Shown here: piece by piece, positions 28,567 to 38,591 of the stretch
Numbering within the stretch: position 1 is the stretch's first letter
How the letters are laid out: the number at the start of each line of letters is the position of its first letter
Assembly (NCBI GenBank): GCA_034180415.1
Contig: JAXFOK010000005.1
Span: 66,656-130,655 of the forward strand
Length of the DNA stretch: 64,000 nt
Reading direction: 5' to 3'
Source: CAKMMH01 sp927798255
GTDB taxonomy: Bacteria; Bdellovibrionota_C; UBA2361; CAKMMH01
Program-made: the position numbers and the translations under genes
Notes under the pieces: generated by a model
Seen by the model: the letters and a program-made list of their open reading frames with translations, nothing else
What the model was told of the DNA's origin: nothing
Databases searched by the model: none

Positions 28567-30057
28567 GTGGAAGAGAAAAAATATTACACATATCAACGCG
28601 AAAATAATATAGCTAGTAATAATTCTATAAACCAAAATATACCTCCTTTATTTACAAAAAATTTAGAGCTTAGACAAGCGTTAAATTCGATGTATGCAGC
28701 TTGGATGCCTTTAAATGAAGTAGTTTATAATTCGATAAAAAGTAAAGTTATCCAAAGAGTATATGATAATAATAGAGGAAAGTTCATTCAGGATATTTCT
28801 GCGGATTTTACAATTTTATCTTTAATCTTAAGAGAAATGCCTAGTATTATTACTTCAAGAGAGAGCGTAGATCCTGTAAAATTTTTAAAATCGTGCGATA
28901 TTGAACAGTTTAAAAATATCTTTTTAAAAGATGCAAGTGATTATTCGTTTCATTCATTTGATGACATTAATTATTCTCAAGCTGTAATGTATAAATATAC
29001 TGCAAATTCTTCTCAGATTTCACAAAAGTATGCAATCCTTAATAATCAAGATCCATTATGGATTTACACGATATCAGTTTTAAGAGGACTTGCAAACTGC
29101 TTGCTTTCTTGGAACTATCCTCGTTTGTTTAGTAGGGGATTAAAAGTACAAGCTAATCAAGAAGGTACTCTTGATGATTTCATCGAAAGAGCATTAGGGT
29201 TTTCTCCAAATGATTTAATCGTTGAGCTTATTACGACTTGGAATTTAAATGATAATGTAAGAGATTTAGTTGATAATACAAGAGCCGCTAACAATAAGGA
29301 TACTTTAGCATATAAATGTATATACGACTCTGAAATGGTAGCAAAACTTCATGAACCAAAAGTTTTTCCTGAAGTTATTAATAAACTTGATGATTATGAA
29401 GACGAAATTTCAGGTACAAAAAATATATCAAAAGTTATAAGTAAAGAAGTAACTAAAGTTTGCGAATACTATGAAAAATATGCACCTGAAATTTTTGATT
29501 TAACTATGTCTTTAAAAGATAAAATTAAAGAAGCAATTTTAGCTCATGCTGATAATAAGCTTCGTAAAAATACTTTCATTTTCCAGTGTGATGATAGTAT
29601 TTTTAATAGTTTTAAAAAAGTTTATGTAAACATGTCTGATGATAAATTTTCAAAGAAAGCTTTAGAAATTTTAAGATACGAAACTATAAATAAAGCAGGT
29701 TTTGAAAATGGTTGCTTATATGTTTATAACGAGCAAAAAAATACACTAATTCCAACATTAAAAATTGGTGAAAGAGAGTTATTTAAATATAGAGAAGTTT
29801 TATGTGAAGAAAATATTTTATCTTCTAGTATGATTTCTGATGCACTTAAATGTACTGTCCCCATAAGAAATTTTGGAGTCTCCGTTACTGGTAAATACGT
29901 AAGTTATATCTGTGCTTCATTTGGTAATTCGTTTAAAAGAGGAGTACTTTATCTAGAATATTCAAATGATGATGAAGATATGGATGGCGAAATGATGTTA
30001 CGTTTTAAAGCTATTCTAAAGTGTCTAAATGAGTGTTTAGGCTTTAGCGTAAATTAA
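28567..30057 (+). CDS. Soluble protein, possibly HDOD plus GAF-like domains
   Basis: 496 residues from GTG 28567 with an AAGGAG ribosome-binding site about 8 nt upstream. There is no signal peptide or membrane helix. Residues about 50-240 are helical, with FTILSLILREMPSI, LRGLANCLLSWNYPRLFSR and GFSPNDLIVELITTWNLND, which resembles the layout of HDOD signalling domains (a degenerate HD-phosphohydrolase fold). Residues about 345-495 have a GAF-like alternation (GFENGCLYVYNEQKN..., VSYICASFGNS, GVLYLEYSN). If right, it would be a cytoplasmic signalling protein. The family call is tentative. Confidence 0.5.
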   Translation: MEEKKYYTYQRENNIASNNSINQNIPPLFTKNLELRQALNSMYAAWMPLNEVVYNSIKSKVIQRVYDNNRGKFIQDISADFTILSLILREMPSIITSRESVDPVKFLKSCDIEQFKNIFLKDASDYSFHSFDDINYSQAVMYKYTANSSQISQKYAILNNQDPLWIYTISVLRGLANCLLSWNYPRLFSRGLKVQANQEGTLDDFIERALGFSPNDLIVELITTWNLNDNVRDLVDNTRAANNKDTLAYKCIYDSEMVAKLHEPKVFPEVINKLDDYEDEISGTKNISKVISKEVTKVCEYYEKYAPEIFDLTMSLKDKIKEAILAHADNKLRKNTFIFQCDDSIFNSFKKVYVNMSDDKFSKKALEILRYETINKAGFENGCLYVYNEQKNTLIPTLKIGERELFKYREVLCEENILSSSMISDALKCTVPIRNFGVSVTGKYVSYICASFGNSFKRGVLYLEYSNDDEDMDGEMMLRFKAILKCLNECLGFSVN

Positions 30058-30495
30058 AACTTTATCCCCATTGCATCTTTTACTTCTATAAGTGTTTCTT
30101 TTGCGATTTCTCTTGCACGTTTTGTGCCATCGTTTAAGATATCCCATACTTCGTTTGTATGAATTTCATAGTGTTTTTTTCGCTCTCTTATTTCTCTTAA
30201 TGACTCATTAAGTTTACACGCAAATTTTGCTTTGCAATCTCTACATCCAATACTTGCACTTTCACTTCATGTCTTATTTCATCTAGCATTTCTAGCGCAA
30301 ATATTTTCCAATATGTATACGCAAAACATTATTTCTGCATATTTTTTAATTTGATCGGTAAAAACTTACCAATTTGCGATAATAAAATAGCAATCATAGG
30401 TATCCTGTATTTTTTAACGAACCAATATAATGTCCGATGTGAAGCTGCCTGTCGCCCTATCTCCTGTTAATATCCTTTTTTTACTTGCATTATTT
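30054..30495 (-). pseudogene. trpS: Tryptophanyl-tRNA synthetase remnant with internal deletion
   Basis: Read on the minus strand, the region starts with KKRILTGDRATGS and, after a one-base shift, LHIGHYIGSLKN, the class I HIGH signature at 30415-30444, then QDTYDCYFIIANW. Most of the catalytic core is missing. Homology resumes with FALEMLDEIRHEV and, in another frame, IGCRDCKAKFACKLNESLRE and VWDILNDGTKRAREIAKETL, ending DAMGIKF at a stop (30054-30056) that overlaps the stop of the convergent 496-residue gene. An intact trpS must exist elsewhere if the cell lives, so this is a dead duplicate or displaced copy. Confidence 0.85.
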
Positions 30496-30592
30496 GAATT
30501 TTCCTTAAGATTGGATTATATCGATACCCTAACAATATTTAAGGGATTTTTATTTAATAACTAAAAAATTTTCAAATAATTTTCCTAATTTA

Positions 30593-30621
30593 TTGACATT
30601 TATCACTAAAAAATGTATTTT
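30593..30621 (+). promoter_or_regulatory. Sigma-70-type promoter upstream of hairpin RNA and str operon
   Basis: TTGACA (30593-30598), a 17-nt spacer and TATTTT (30616-30621). The expected start, near 30628, is just before the long inverted repeat at 30640. Confidence 0.6.
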
Positions 30622-30639
30622 TTATCACCATGAGATGTC

Positions 30640-30742
30640 ATTAGATTTACTTTTAGGGTTTTTAAACTCTAAGATGTTATAAGATGCTCTGCTAAAAGTC
30701 ATCCTAGATTTTTATGTTATCCATCTTTAAAAGTAAATTAAT
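30640..30742 (+). ncRNA. Candidate small structured RNA or str-operon leader
   Basis: Outer arms attagatttactttta (30640-30655) and taaaagtaaattaat (30728-30742) pair with one bulge. A second stem aagatg/catctt (30671-30676, 30722-30727) and an inner gatg/catc (30683-30686, 30700-30703) stack inside. The promoter at 30593 would start transcription just upstream. No clear poly-T terminator follows, so it could be a leader of the rpsL transcript rather than a separate RNA. It does not carry the SRP RNA loop sequence. Confidence 0.4.
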
Positions 30743-30755
30743 CATTGATAAAAAT

Positions 30756-30783
30756 TTGTTGTACTTATTTATTTTTTTATAAT
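30756..30783 (+). promoter_or_regulatory. Sigma-70-type promoter for the str operon
   Basis: TTGTTG (30756-30761), a 16-nt spacer and a perfect TATAAT (30778-30783), about 220 nt before rpsL. Two exact 15-nt direct repeats (gaatgaaaaattttt, 30828-30842 and 30843-30857) lie in the leader. Confidence 0.55.
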
Positions 30784-31001
30784 TAGGTGCTAATCTTATA
30801 TAACTTTAATTTTAAATAAAATTTTTTGAATGAAAAATTTTTGAATGAAAAATTTTTAAAGTATCCTGTTTTAAAGATTACTTAATAGCTTATAAATGTA
30901 GGTATTTTTTAAAACTTGGAGTAATAGTTTTTTGTATTTTTTTATTTTATTTATAGAAAAATTGTATCAAACTTGTTATAAATTTATGGAGATGAGGCGT
31001 T

Positions 31002-31376
31002 ATGCCAACGATTAATCAGTTAGTAAGAAAAGGAAGACAAGATAAAGTTAAGAAAACAAGTGTTCCAGCATTAAAAGCTTGTCCTCAGAGAAGAGGAGTT
31101 TGTACTCGTGTTTATACTCAAACTCCAAAGAAACCAAACTCAGCTTTAAGAAAAGTTGCTCGTATTCGTTTAACAACTGGAATGGAAGTAACTAGCTATA
31201 TTCCAGGTATTGGACATAATCTTCAAGAGCACTCAGTTGTATTAGTTAGAGGTGGTCGTGTTAAAGACTTACCTGGTGTTCGTTACCACATAATAAGAGG
31301 TAAACTTGAAACTCATGGTGTTCAAGATAGAAAGAAGAGCCGTTCTAAGTACGGTTCTAAGAGACCTAAAAAATAA
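31002..31376 (+). CDS. rpsL: 30S ribosomal protein S12
   Basis: 124 residues, normal length. Conserved blocks are KKTSVPALKACPQRRGVCTR, TPKKPNSALRKVARIRLT and GGRVKDLPGVRYHIIRG, with the Lys of the decoding-centre TPKKPNSAL loop present. S12 lies at the decoding site and controls accuracy. It is first in the str operon here, with a GGAGATGAGG ribosome-binding region upstream, and is about 29 kb away from rpoC. Confidence 0.98.
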   Translation: MPTINQLVRKGRQDKVKKTSVPALKACPQRRGVCTRVYTQTPKKPNSALRKVARIRLTTGMEVTSYIPGIGHNLQEHSVVLVRGGRVKDLPGVRYHIIRGKLETHGVQDRKKSRSKYGSKRPKK

Positions 31377-31457
31377 GGGAGCCTAAAAATAAGTCGATTT
31401 AGGTAAACGATTTTATAATAAGTAAAATTAATAAAATAAAAAGTAAAGGGGTATGGT

Positions 31458-31928
31458 ATGCCAAGAAAGAAAAGAGATTTTACAAGAGAAATTATAGCAG
31501 ATCCAAAATATGGTGAAGTTATCGTTGCTAAGTTTATAAACAATCTTATGGTTGATGGAAAGAAGAACGTTGCTGAGCGTGCTTTCTATACTGCTATGGA
31601 TAAAATCGAAGCTAAAACTAGCAAGAACCCAATTGAAGTTTTTATGAAAGCTTTAGATAATATTCGTCCATTAGTTGAAGTTCGTTCAAGACGTGTTGGT
31701 GGTGCTAACTATCAGGTTCCTGTTGAAGTTTATCCAAAAAGAGCTCAGGCGCTTTCTATTAGATGGCTTTTAACTGCTGCTAATAATAGATCAGAAAGAA
31801 ATATTTCTGATAGACTTGTTGGTGAAATTTTAGATGCAATAGATAACAGAGGTGGGGCTATTAAGAAGAGAGAAGATACTCATAAGATGGCAGAAGCTAA
31901 TAAAGCATTTTCACATTTTAAATTTTAA
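31458..31928 (+). CDS. rpsG: 30S ribosomal protein S7
   Basis: 156 residues. MPRKKRDFTREIIADPKYG, then NNLMVDGKKNVAERAFY, NIRPLVEVRSRRVGGANYQV and KREDTHKMAEANKAFSHF define S7, which binds the 3' domain of 16S rRNA and contacts the E-site tRNA. It follows rpsL by 81 nt and precedes fusA, the standard str order. An AAGGGG-type ribosome-binding site precedes the ATG. Confidence 0.98.
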   Translation: MPRKKRDFTREIIADPKYGEVIVAKFINNLMVDGKKNVAERAFYTAMDKIEAKTSKNPIEVFMKALDNIRPLVEVRSRRVGGANYQVPVEVYPKRAQALSIRWLLTAANNRSERNISDRLVGEILDAIDNRGGAIKKREDTHKMAEANKAFSHFKF

Positions 31929-31976
31929 TTTTTTATTTTTTAGTTTTATAGGTAATCAAGTTAGGAGAATAAAAAG

Positions 31977-34070
31977 GTGGCAAAAAGAGATCTTCACAAG
32001 TTACGTAACATTGGTATCATGGCTCACATCGATGCTGGTAAGACAACTACTACAGAAAGAATTTTATACTACACAGGTGTTAACTATAAAATAGGTGAAG
32101 TACATGATGGTGCTGCAACTATGGACTATATGGACCTAGAGCAAGAAAGAGGTATTACGATTACTTCTGCTGCAACAACTTGTTTCTGGCAAGGTTCTGG
32201 GCATCAATATGATAAGCATCAAATTAATATTATCGATACTCCAGGGCACGTAGACTTTACAGTTGAAGTAGAAAGAAGTTTAAGAGTGCTAGATGGCGCA
32301 GTTGCCGTATTTGATGGCGTAGACGGAGTTCAACCACAATCAGAAACAGTATGGCGTCAAGCAGATAAATTTAGCGTTCCTAGAATTTGTTTCATTAATA
32401 AAATGGATAAGACTGGTGCTAATTTTAATTATGCTACAAGCACAATTAGAGAAAAGCTAGGAGCAAATGCTGTAAGAGTTCAGCTTCCAATAGGTGCTGA
32501 ATCAAATTTAAAAGGTTGCATTGACCTAGTAAAAATGAAAGGTATTATTTTTGAAGATGCTGATAAGGGATCAACTTTTAACTATATTGATATTCCAGCT
32601 GATTTAGTTGATGAAGCGAATGAAGCAAGAGAACAACTTTTAGAAGCTGTTTCAGAAATAGATGATGCTTTAATGGAAAAATTCCTTGAAGGGCAAGAAA
32701 TTTCAGAAGAAGAAATTAGAGCTGCAATTAGAAAGGGAACACTTGCGTTAAAAATATTCCCAGTGTTTGTTGGTAGTGCATTTAAAAACAAAGGTGTTCA
32801 ACCACTTCTAGATGGTGTTATTGATTATTTACCTTCACCATTAGATATTCCTCCTGTAGAAGGAGTTAATCCAAATGATCCAGAAGGTGCACCTATTACA
32901 AGAAAAGCAGATGAGGAAGAACCTTTCTCAGCTCTTGCATTTAAAATCATTACTGACCCTTATGTTGGTGTGCTTACTTTCTTTAGAGTTTATTCAGGTA
33001 AAGTAACAGCTGGTGCCACAATTTATAACGCTACTCAAGGTAAGAAAGAGAGAATGGGTAGAATTTTAAGAATGCACGCTAACGATAGAGAAGAATTAAA
33101 AGAATTAGGTGCAGGTGAAATTGGTGCTGCTGTTGGTTTAAAAGAAACAGTAACAGGTGATACTTTATGTATGCAAGAAACACCAATCTTACTTGAAAAC
33201 ATTACATTCCCAGAACCAGTTATTAAGATTGCAATTGAACCAAAGACAAAAGCTGATGAAGAAAATATGGGTGTTGCATTAATGAAGCTTTCAAAAGAAG
33301 ATCCATCATTATATGTAAGTACAGACCAGGAGTCAGGACAAACAACAATTGCTGGTATGGGTGAACTTCACCTTGATGTTATTGTTCAAAGATTAAAAAG
33401 AGAATTTAATGTTGAGACTATAACTGGTAAGCCTCAAGTTGCTTATAGAGAAACAATTAACTCTAAGGTTGAGCATGAATATAAATATGCTAAGCAATCA
33501 GGTGGTCGTGGTCAATATGGACATGTACTTTTACGTCTTGAGCCACTTGAACCAGGTAGCGGATTTGAGTTTGTTGATGAAATTAAAGGTGGTGTTATTC
33601 CTAAGGAATATATTCCTGCAGTTAAAGCCGGTGTTGAAGAAGCACTTAAGGGTGGTGTGCTTGCAGGTTACCCTGTAATAGATTTAAAAGTTGCATTATA
33701 TTATGGTAGTTTCCACGAGGTTGACTCAAGTGAAATGGCTTTCAAAATTGCAGGTTCTATTTGTGTTAAGGAAGGTGCTAAGAAAGCTGGTATGACACTT
33801 CTTGAGCCAATAATGAAAGTTGAGGTGGTAACACCTGATGAATATTCAAGCAATATCGTTGGAGACTTAAATAGAAGAAGAGCTAAGATTATGGGTATGG
33901 AACCTCGTTCAGGCGCAACGATTATTAATGCAGAAGTTCCATTATCTGAGATGTTTGGATATGCAACTGACTTAAGATCAGGCTCTCAAGGTAGAGCAAG
34001 TTATTCGATGGAGTATTCTCATTATGCACCAGTGCCTGCACAGGTAGCAGAAGGGATAATTAATAAATAA
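31977..34070 (+). CDS. fusA: Elongation factor G
   Basis: 697 residues, GTG start with AGGAG upstream. GTPase motifs are all canonical: AHIDAGKTTTTERIL (P loop), QERGITITSAATT (switch I), IDTPGHVDFTVEVERSLRVL (switch II) and INKMDKTGAN (G4). The five-domain layout is complete, through YGHVLLRLEPLEPG in domain IV and the MFGYATDLRSGSQGRASYSM end of domain V. EF-G drives translocation and, with RRF, ribosome recycling. Unlike the neighbouring EF-Tu, its switch I is ordinary. Confidence 0.98.
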   Translation: MAKRDLHKLRNIGIMAHIDAGKTTTTERILYYTGVNYKIGEVHDGAATMDYMDLEQERGITITSAATTCFWQGSGHQYDKHQINIIDTPGHVDFTVEVERSLRVLDGAVAVFDGVDGVQPQSETVWRQADKFSVPRICFINKMDKTGANFNYATSTIREKLGANAVRVQLPIGAESNLKGCIDLVKMKGIIFEDADKGSTFNYIDIPADLVDEANEAREQLLEAVSEIDDALMEKFLEGQEISEEEIRAAIRKGTLALKIFPVFVGSAFKNKGVQPLLDGVIDYLPSPLDIPPVEGVNPNDPEGAPITRKADEEEPFSALAFKIITDPYVGVLTFFRVYSGKVTAGATIYNATQGKKERMGRILRMHANDREELKELGAGEIGAAVGLKETVTGDTLCMQETPILLENITFPEPVIKIAIEPKTKADEENMGVALMKLSKEDPSLYVSTDQESGQTTIAGMGELHLDVIVQRLKREFNVETITGKPQVAYRETINSKVEHEYKYAKQSGGRGQYGHVLLRLEPLEPGSGFEFVDEIKGGVIPKEYIPAVKAGVEEALKGGVLAGYPVIDLKVALYYGSFHEVDSSEMAFKIAGSICVKEGAKKAGMTLLEPIMKVEVVTPDEYSSNIVGDLNRRRAKIMGMEPRSGATIINAEVPLSEMFGYATDLRSGSQGRASYSMEYSHYAPVPAQVAEGIINK

Positions 34071-34088
34071 GCTTAAGTTTACTTAGGC

Positions 34089-34119
34089 TTTAAGGATAAA
34101 ATCTTTTTTATCCTTAAAA
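34089..34119 (+). terminator. Hairpin between fusA and tuf (terminator or attenuator)
   Basis: tttaaggataaa (34089-34100) pairs with tttatccttaaa (34108-34119) over a short loop, followed only by a short A-rich stretch. It lies in the 131-nt gap and may give partial termination or stabilise the upstream mRNA. Confidence 0.45.
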
Positions 34120-34201
34120 ATGAGTGTATTGCCATGGTCAAAGCTTTTAAGCTTGCAATCGCTCAAATTTGGTATTTTGTTAACTTATTTAGGAGTTTAA
34201 T

Positions 34202-35398
<1,197 letters not shown>

Positions 35399-35408
35399 TT
35401 AAAATAAT

Positions 35409-35447
35409 GTGTGTGAGAGGTGTTTAGACTTCTCACATACAGTTTTT
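35409..35447 (+). terminator. Hairpin after tuf (terminator or attenuator)
   Basis: gtgtgtgagagg (35409-35420) pairs with cttctcacatac (35429-35440), then agttttt. It could end or attenuate transcription before rpsJ. Confidence 0.6.
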
Positions 35448-35484
35448 AGATCTTTTTAAAAATATACTAAGGATCAGATTAGAT

Positions 35485-35799
35485 ATGATAAGTAGTGAAA
35501 GAATAAGAGTTAAATTAAGAGGGTATGATCACAAACTACTTGATACAGCAGTTCAAGAGATAGTTTCTGCTGTAAGAAGAACAGGTGGTCGAATTGTTGG
35601 TCCAATACCATTTCCAACTAGAGTAGAAAGATTTACAGTTAATCGTTCAACTTTTGTTGATAAGAAATCAAGAGAACAGTTCGAGATGCGTACTCATAGG
35701 AGACTTTTAGATATATTAGAACCTACTCAACAAACTATTGATGAGTTAGGAAAGTTAGAATTATCAACAGGAGTGGATGTAGCAATTAAATTACAATAG
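35485..35799 (+). CDS. rpsJ: 30S ribosomal protein S10
   Basis: 104 residues. IRVKLRGYDHKLLDTAVQEI, GPIPFPTRVERFTVNRST and FEMRTHRRLLDILEPTQQT are diagnostic. S10 is part of the 30S head and, as NusE, takes part in antitermination with NusB. It is the first gene of the S10 segment here, following tuf by 86 nt. Confidence 0.98.
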   Translation: MISSERIRVKLRGYDHKLLDTAVQEIVSAVRRTGGRIVGPIPFPTRVERFTVNRSTFVDKKSREQFEMRTHRRLLDILEPTQQTIDELGKLELSTGVDVAIKLQ

Positions 35800-35920
35800 T
35801 ATTAATGCTTAAATTTTGACTTGATTTAGTCATTGTTGTAAGATATTTTGGTTGTAAGATTTTTAGGTCTCATCCGTTAAAATTTAGTTCGAAAAGTACG
35901 TAGGTACGGGAGTATTTTAG

Positions 35921-36604
35921 ATGACAACAAATAAAATTTACCAAGATGGGTTGCTAGGCAAAAAAATAGGTATGACTCAGATTTTTGATGAGCAGGGGCA
36001 TTGTATTCCTGTTACATTAATAGAAGCTGGACCTTGTTATGTTCTTAGCGTTAAGAATGAGGAAAAAAACGGATATCAAGCTGTTGAGTTTGGTTTCGAT
36101 GCTAAGAAAACACAAAGGGTTAATAAGGCTCTTATGGGACATTTTGCTAAAGCTGAGAAAGGTGCTTTTAAGTATGTAAAAGAAGTAAGATTTTCTGGCG
36201 AGTCAAAACTTGCAGGATTGTCTGTTGGTTCAGAAGTAACAGCGAAAGACATTTTTTCTCAGGGTATCTTTGTTGATATCACAGGTGTTTCAAAAGGTAA
36301 GGGCTTTGCAGGTGTTGTAAAAAGATACGGCTGTAAAGGTCAACCTGCTACTCGTGGTACTCACGAAGATAGAAGAAACATCGGTTCTATAGGTAACAGA
36401 GCAAGACCTGGTAAGGTATGGAAAGGAAGAAAATTAGCAGGACATATGGGTTTTGAGACAGTAACTACTCAAAATTTAAAAGTTGTTGCTTTTGACGAAT
36501 CAAAAAACCTTCTTATGGTTAAGGGGGCAGTTCCTGGACCAAAGGGCGGTATGGTCGTTATTAAGAATGCTGTTAAAAAGTCTTGTAAAAAGCAAGCTGC
36601 TTAA
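35921..36604 (+). CDS. rplC: 50S ribosomal protein L3
   Basis: 227 residues. LLGKKIGMTQIFDEQGHCIP opens the protein. The extension loop near the peptidyl-transferase centre is present as GKGFAGVVKRYGCKGQPATRGTHEDRR, and AGHMGFETVTTQNLKVV follows. L3 is an early assembly protein that binds the 3' end of 23S rRNA. The Lys-rich tail KKSCKKQAA is slightly extended. ATG 35921 has a weak GGGAG ribosome-binding site. Gene order S10-L3-L4 is standard. Confidence 0.98.
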   Translation: MTTNKIYQDGLLGKKIGMTQIFDEQGHCIPVTLIEAGPCYVLSVKNEEKNGYQAVEFGFDAKKTQRVNKALMGHFAKAEKGAFKYVKEVRFSGESKLAGLSVGSEVTAKDIFSQGIFVDITGVSKGKGFAGVVKRYGCKGQPATRGTHEDRRNIGSIGNRARPGKVWKGRKLAGHMGFETVTTQNLKVVAFDESKNLLMVKGAVPGPKGGMVVIKNAVKKSCKKQAA

Positions 36605-36653
36605 TAAATTTTTAAAAATTGAAGTTATAATTTGATAATGAGGTAAAGAAGCG

Positions 36654-37304
36654 ATGGAAGCTTTACAATATGATATACATAATATGGCAGGTGAAGTAGT
36701 TGGTAATATCAATTTAGATCCTGATGTTTTTGGAGCTGCTATTTCAACAGATCTTGTTCATCAAACTGTTGTTTGGCAATTAGCAAAAAGAAGAGCTGGA
36801 ACACATTGTTCGAAGAATAGAGCTGAAGTTTCTGGTGGTGGTAGAAAGCCTTGGAAACAAAAAGGTCGTGGTACTGCTCGTTCTGGTAGTAACACTTCTC
36901 CTGTATGGGTAGGTGGTGGTGCTGCATTTGGACCAAAACCAAGAGACTATGAAACTAGACTTTCAAAAAGAACAAGAAGACAAGCATTAGCTTCTGTTTT
37001 AACTGATAAAGTTAATAAGAAAGATTTGTTTATCTTAGATTCTTTAGAATTAGATTCTCATAAGACAAAAGGTCTAGTGGGCGTTATAGAAAATTTAAAA
37101 ATCGCAAAAGAAGATTTATGTAAAAGAGGAATTGCTGTTATAGACAAGGATGGAAATGAGAACCTTGTAAGAGCTTCTTCAAATCTTCCAAAATTATTAA
37201 CATTATCAGTAGCTGGTGCAAATGTTTATGACTTAGTAAAACATAAGATTTTAATTTGTACAAAAGATGCTATCGAAATGTTAGAAGAAAGAGTAAAAGC
37301 ATAG
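36654..37304 (+). CDS. rplD: 50S ribosomal protein L4
   Basis: 216 residues. The tunnel-wall loop is seen as EVSGGGRKPWKQKGRGTARS with a following SPVWVGGGAAFGPKPRDYE. The N-terminal beta segment GEVVGNINLDPDVFGA is typical. L4 binds domain I of 23S rRNA and in some bacteria represses the S10 operon; no leader target was identified here. It is followed 30 nt later by rplW. Confidence 0.97.
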   Translation: MEALQYDIHNMAGEVVGNINLDPDVFGAAISTDLVHQTVVWQLAKRRAGTHCSKNRAEVSGGGRKPWKQKGRGTARSGSNTSPVWVGGGAAFGPKPRDYETRLSKRTRRQALASVLTDKVNKKDLFILDSLELDSHKTKGLVGVIENLKIAKEDLCKRGIAVIDKDGNENLVRASSNLPKLLTLSVAGANVYDLVKHKILICTKDAIEMLEERVKA

Positions 37305-37334
37305 AGTAACAAGCATAAATTAATTGAGGTAAAA

Positions 37335-37649
37335 ATGGCTAAAGAAACAGCTCCTAAAATTAAAGATTATGAAATAATTAGATATCCTTTGCTTTCTGAA
37401 AAGACTACTGGCTTGACTAGTGATAATAATACTTACACTTTTTGTGTTGGTACTAGTTCAAGTAAGATTGAAATTAAAGAAGCAATAGAAAGACTATTTA
37501 ATGTTGAAGTTGAGAATGTTCGTACATGCAATTACCGTGGTAAAATGAAAAGAACTTTAAAAGGTATTGGCAGTACACCTAAGTATAAAAAAGCTTATGT
37601 AACTCTTAAAGAGGGAAATAAGATAGATAGCTTAGTTGAAGGATTATAA
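37335..37649 (+). CDS. rplW: 50S ribosomal protein L23
   Basis: 104 residues. IRYPLLSEKTTGLTSDNNTY and KIEIKEAIERLFNVEVENVR are diagnostic, followed by a basic loop YRGKMKRTLKGIG and KKAYVTLKEGNKID. L23 sits at the exit of the peptide tunnel and docks trigger factor and SRP. Order rplD-rplW-rplB is standard. Confidence 0.97.
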   Translation: MAKETAPKIKDYEIIRYPLLSEKTTGLTSDNNTYTFCVGTSSSKIEIKEAIERLFNVEVENVRTCNYRGKMKRTLKGIGSTPKYKKAYVTLKEGNKIDSLVEGL

Positions 37650-37725
37650 TTTTAATATTATGATTTATAGATTTTTAAGTTTATGAAATAAGACTTAAAG
37701 TATTAATTAATAGGTATTAGTAAAA

Positions 37726-38559
37726 ATGGCACTTAAGAAATTTAAACCAACAACACCATCAAGAAGACAGTATACAGTTGCTGATTTCACAGAGCTTACT
37801 GATAAGAGACCTGAGAAATCATTAGTAGCAACAAAAAGAGCTGCTACTGGAAGAAATAACTATGGTCGTTTTACAAATATAAATAAAGGTGGCGGTCATA
37901 AGCAGCTTTATAGAATAATTGATTTTAAAAGAAGAAAATATGGTATTCCTGCAAAGGTTGCATATTTAGAATATGATCCAAATAGAAGCGCTAGAGTTGC
38001 ACTTCTTCATTATGCAGATGGTGCCAAAGCTTACATCTTAGCTCCTAACGGTTTAAAAGTTGGAGATGTAGTTATAAGTGGTGAAGATGCAGATATTAAA
38101 GTTGCAAATTGCTTAAAAATGAAAAATATTCCAGTTGGTCAAATGATTCATAATATTGAGTTAAAAGTTGGTGCTGGTGCTAAACTAGTTAGATCTGCTG
38201 GAACTGCTGCTCAGCTAGTAGGTAAAGAAGGTGCTTATTGCCTTGTTAAGATGCCTTCAGGTGAGCTTAGAAAGATTTTTGGTGAATGCTATGCTACAAT
38301 TGGTATTGTAGGAAATGCAGAGCATAAAAACATTGATCTTGGAAAAGCAGGCCGTAATAGATGGTTAAATAGAAAGCCACATACAAGAGGTGTTGCTAAG
38401 AACCCAGTTGATCACCCAATGGGTGGTGGTGAAGGTAAATCTTCAGGTGGACGTCATCCATGTACTCCTAAAGGAAAACCAACTAAGGGTTACAAGACAA
38501 GAACTAATAAGAGAACTAATAAATTTATAGTAAGAAGACGTTCAACTAAAAAACGTTAA
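37726..38559 (+). CDS. rplB: 50S ribosomal protein L2
   Basis: 277 residues, full length. Blocks include LKKFKPTTPSRRQYTVADF, NNYGRFTNINKGGGHKQLYR, DPNRSARVALLHYADG and the C-terminal PVDHPMGGGEGKSSGGRHP with the conserved His of the peptidyl-transferase region. The tail is strongly basic. L2 supports subunit association and peptide-bond formation. The gene lies 76 nt after rplW and 32 nt before rpsS. Confidence 0.98.
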   Translation: MALKKFKPTTPSRRQYTVADFTELTDKRPEKSLVATKRAATGRNNYGRFTNINKGGGHKQLYRIIDFKRRKYGIPAKVAYLEYDPNRSARVALLHYADGAKAYILAPNGLKVGDVVISGEDADIKVANCLKMKNIPVGQMIHNIELKVGAGAKLVRSAGTAAQLVGKEGAYCLVKMPSGELRKIFGECYATIGIVGNAEHKNIDLGKAGRNRWLNRKPHTRGVAKNPVDHPMGGGEGKSSGGRHPCTPKGKPTKGYKTRTNKRTNKFIVRRRSTKKR

Positions 38560-38591
38560 TTTTTTCAGAGTTAATTTTTGGAGGATAAAAA

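Noticed and set aside
30640..30742. SRP (4.5S) RNA
   Set aside because: The length is right but the conserved apical-loop sequence of bacterial SRP RNA is not visible.
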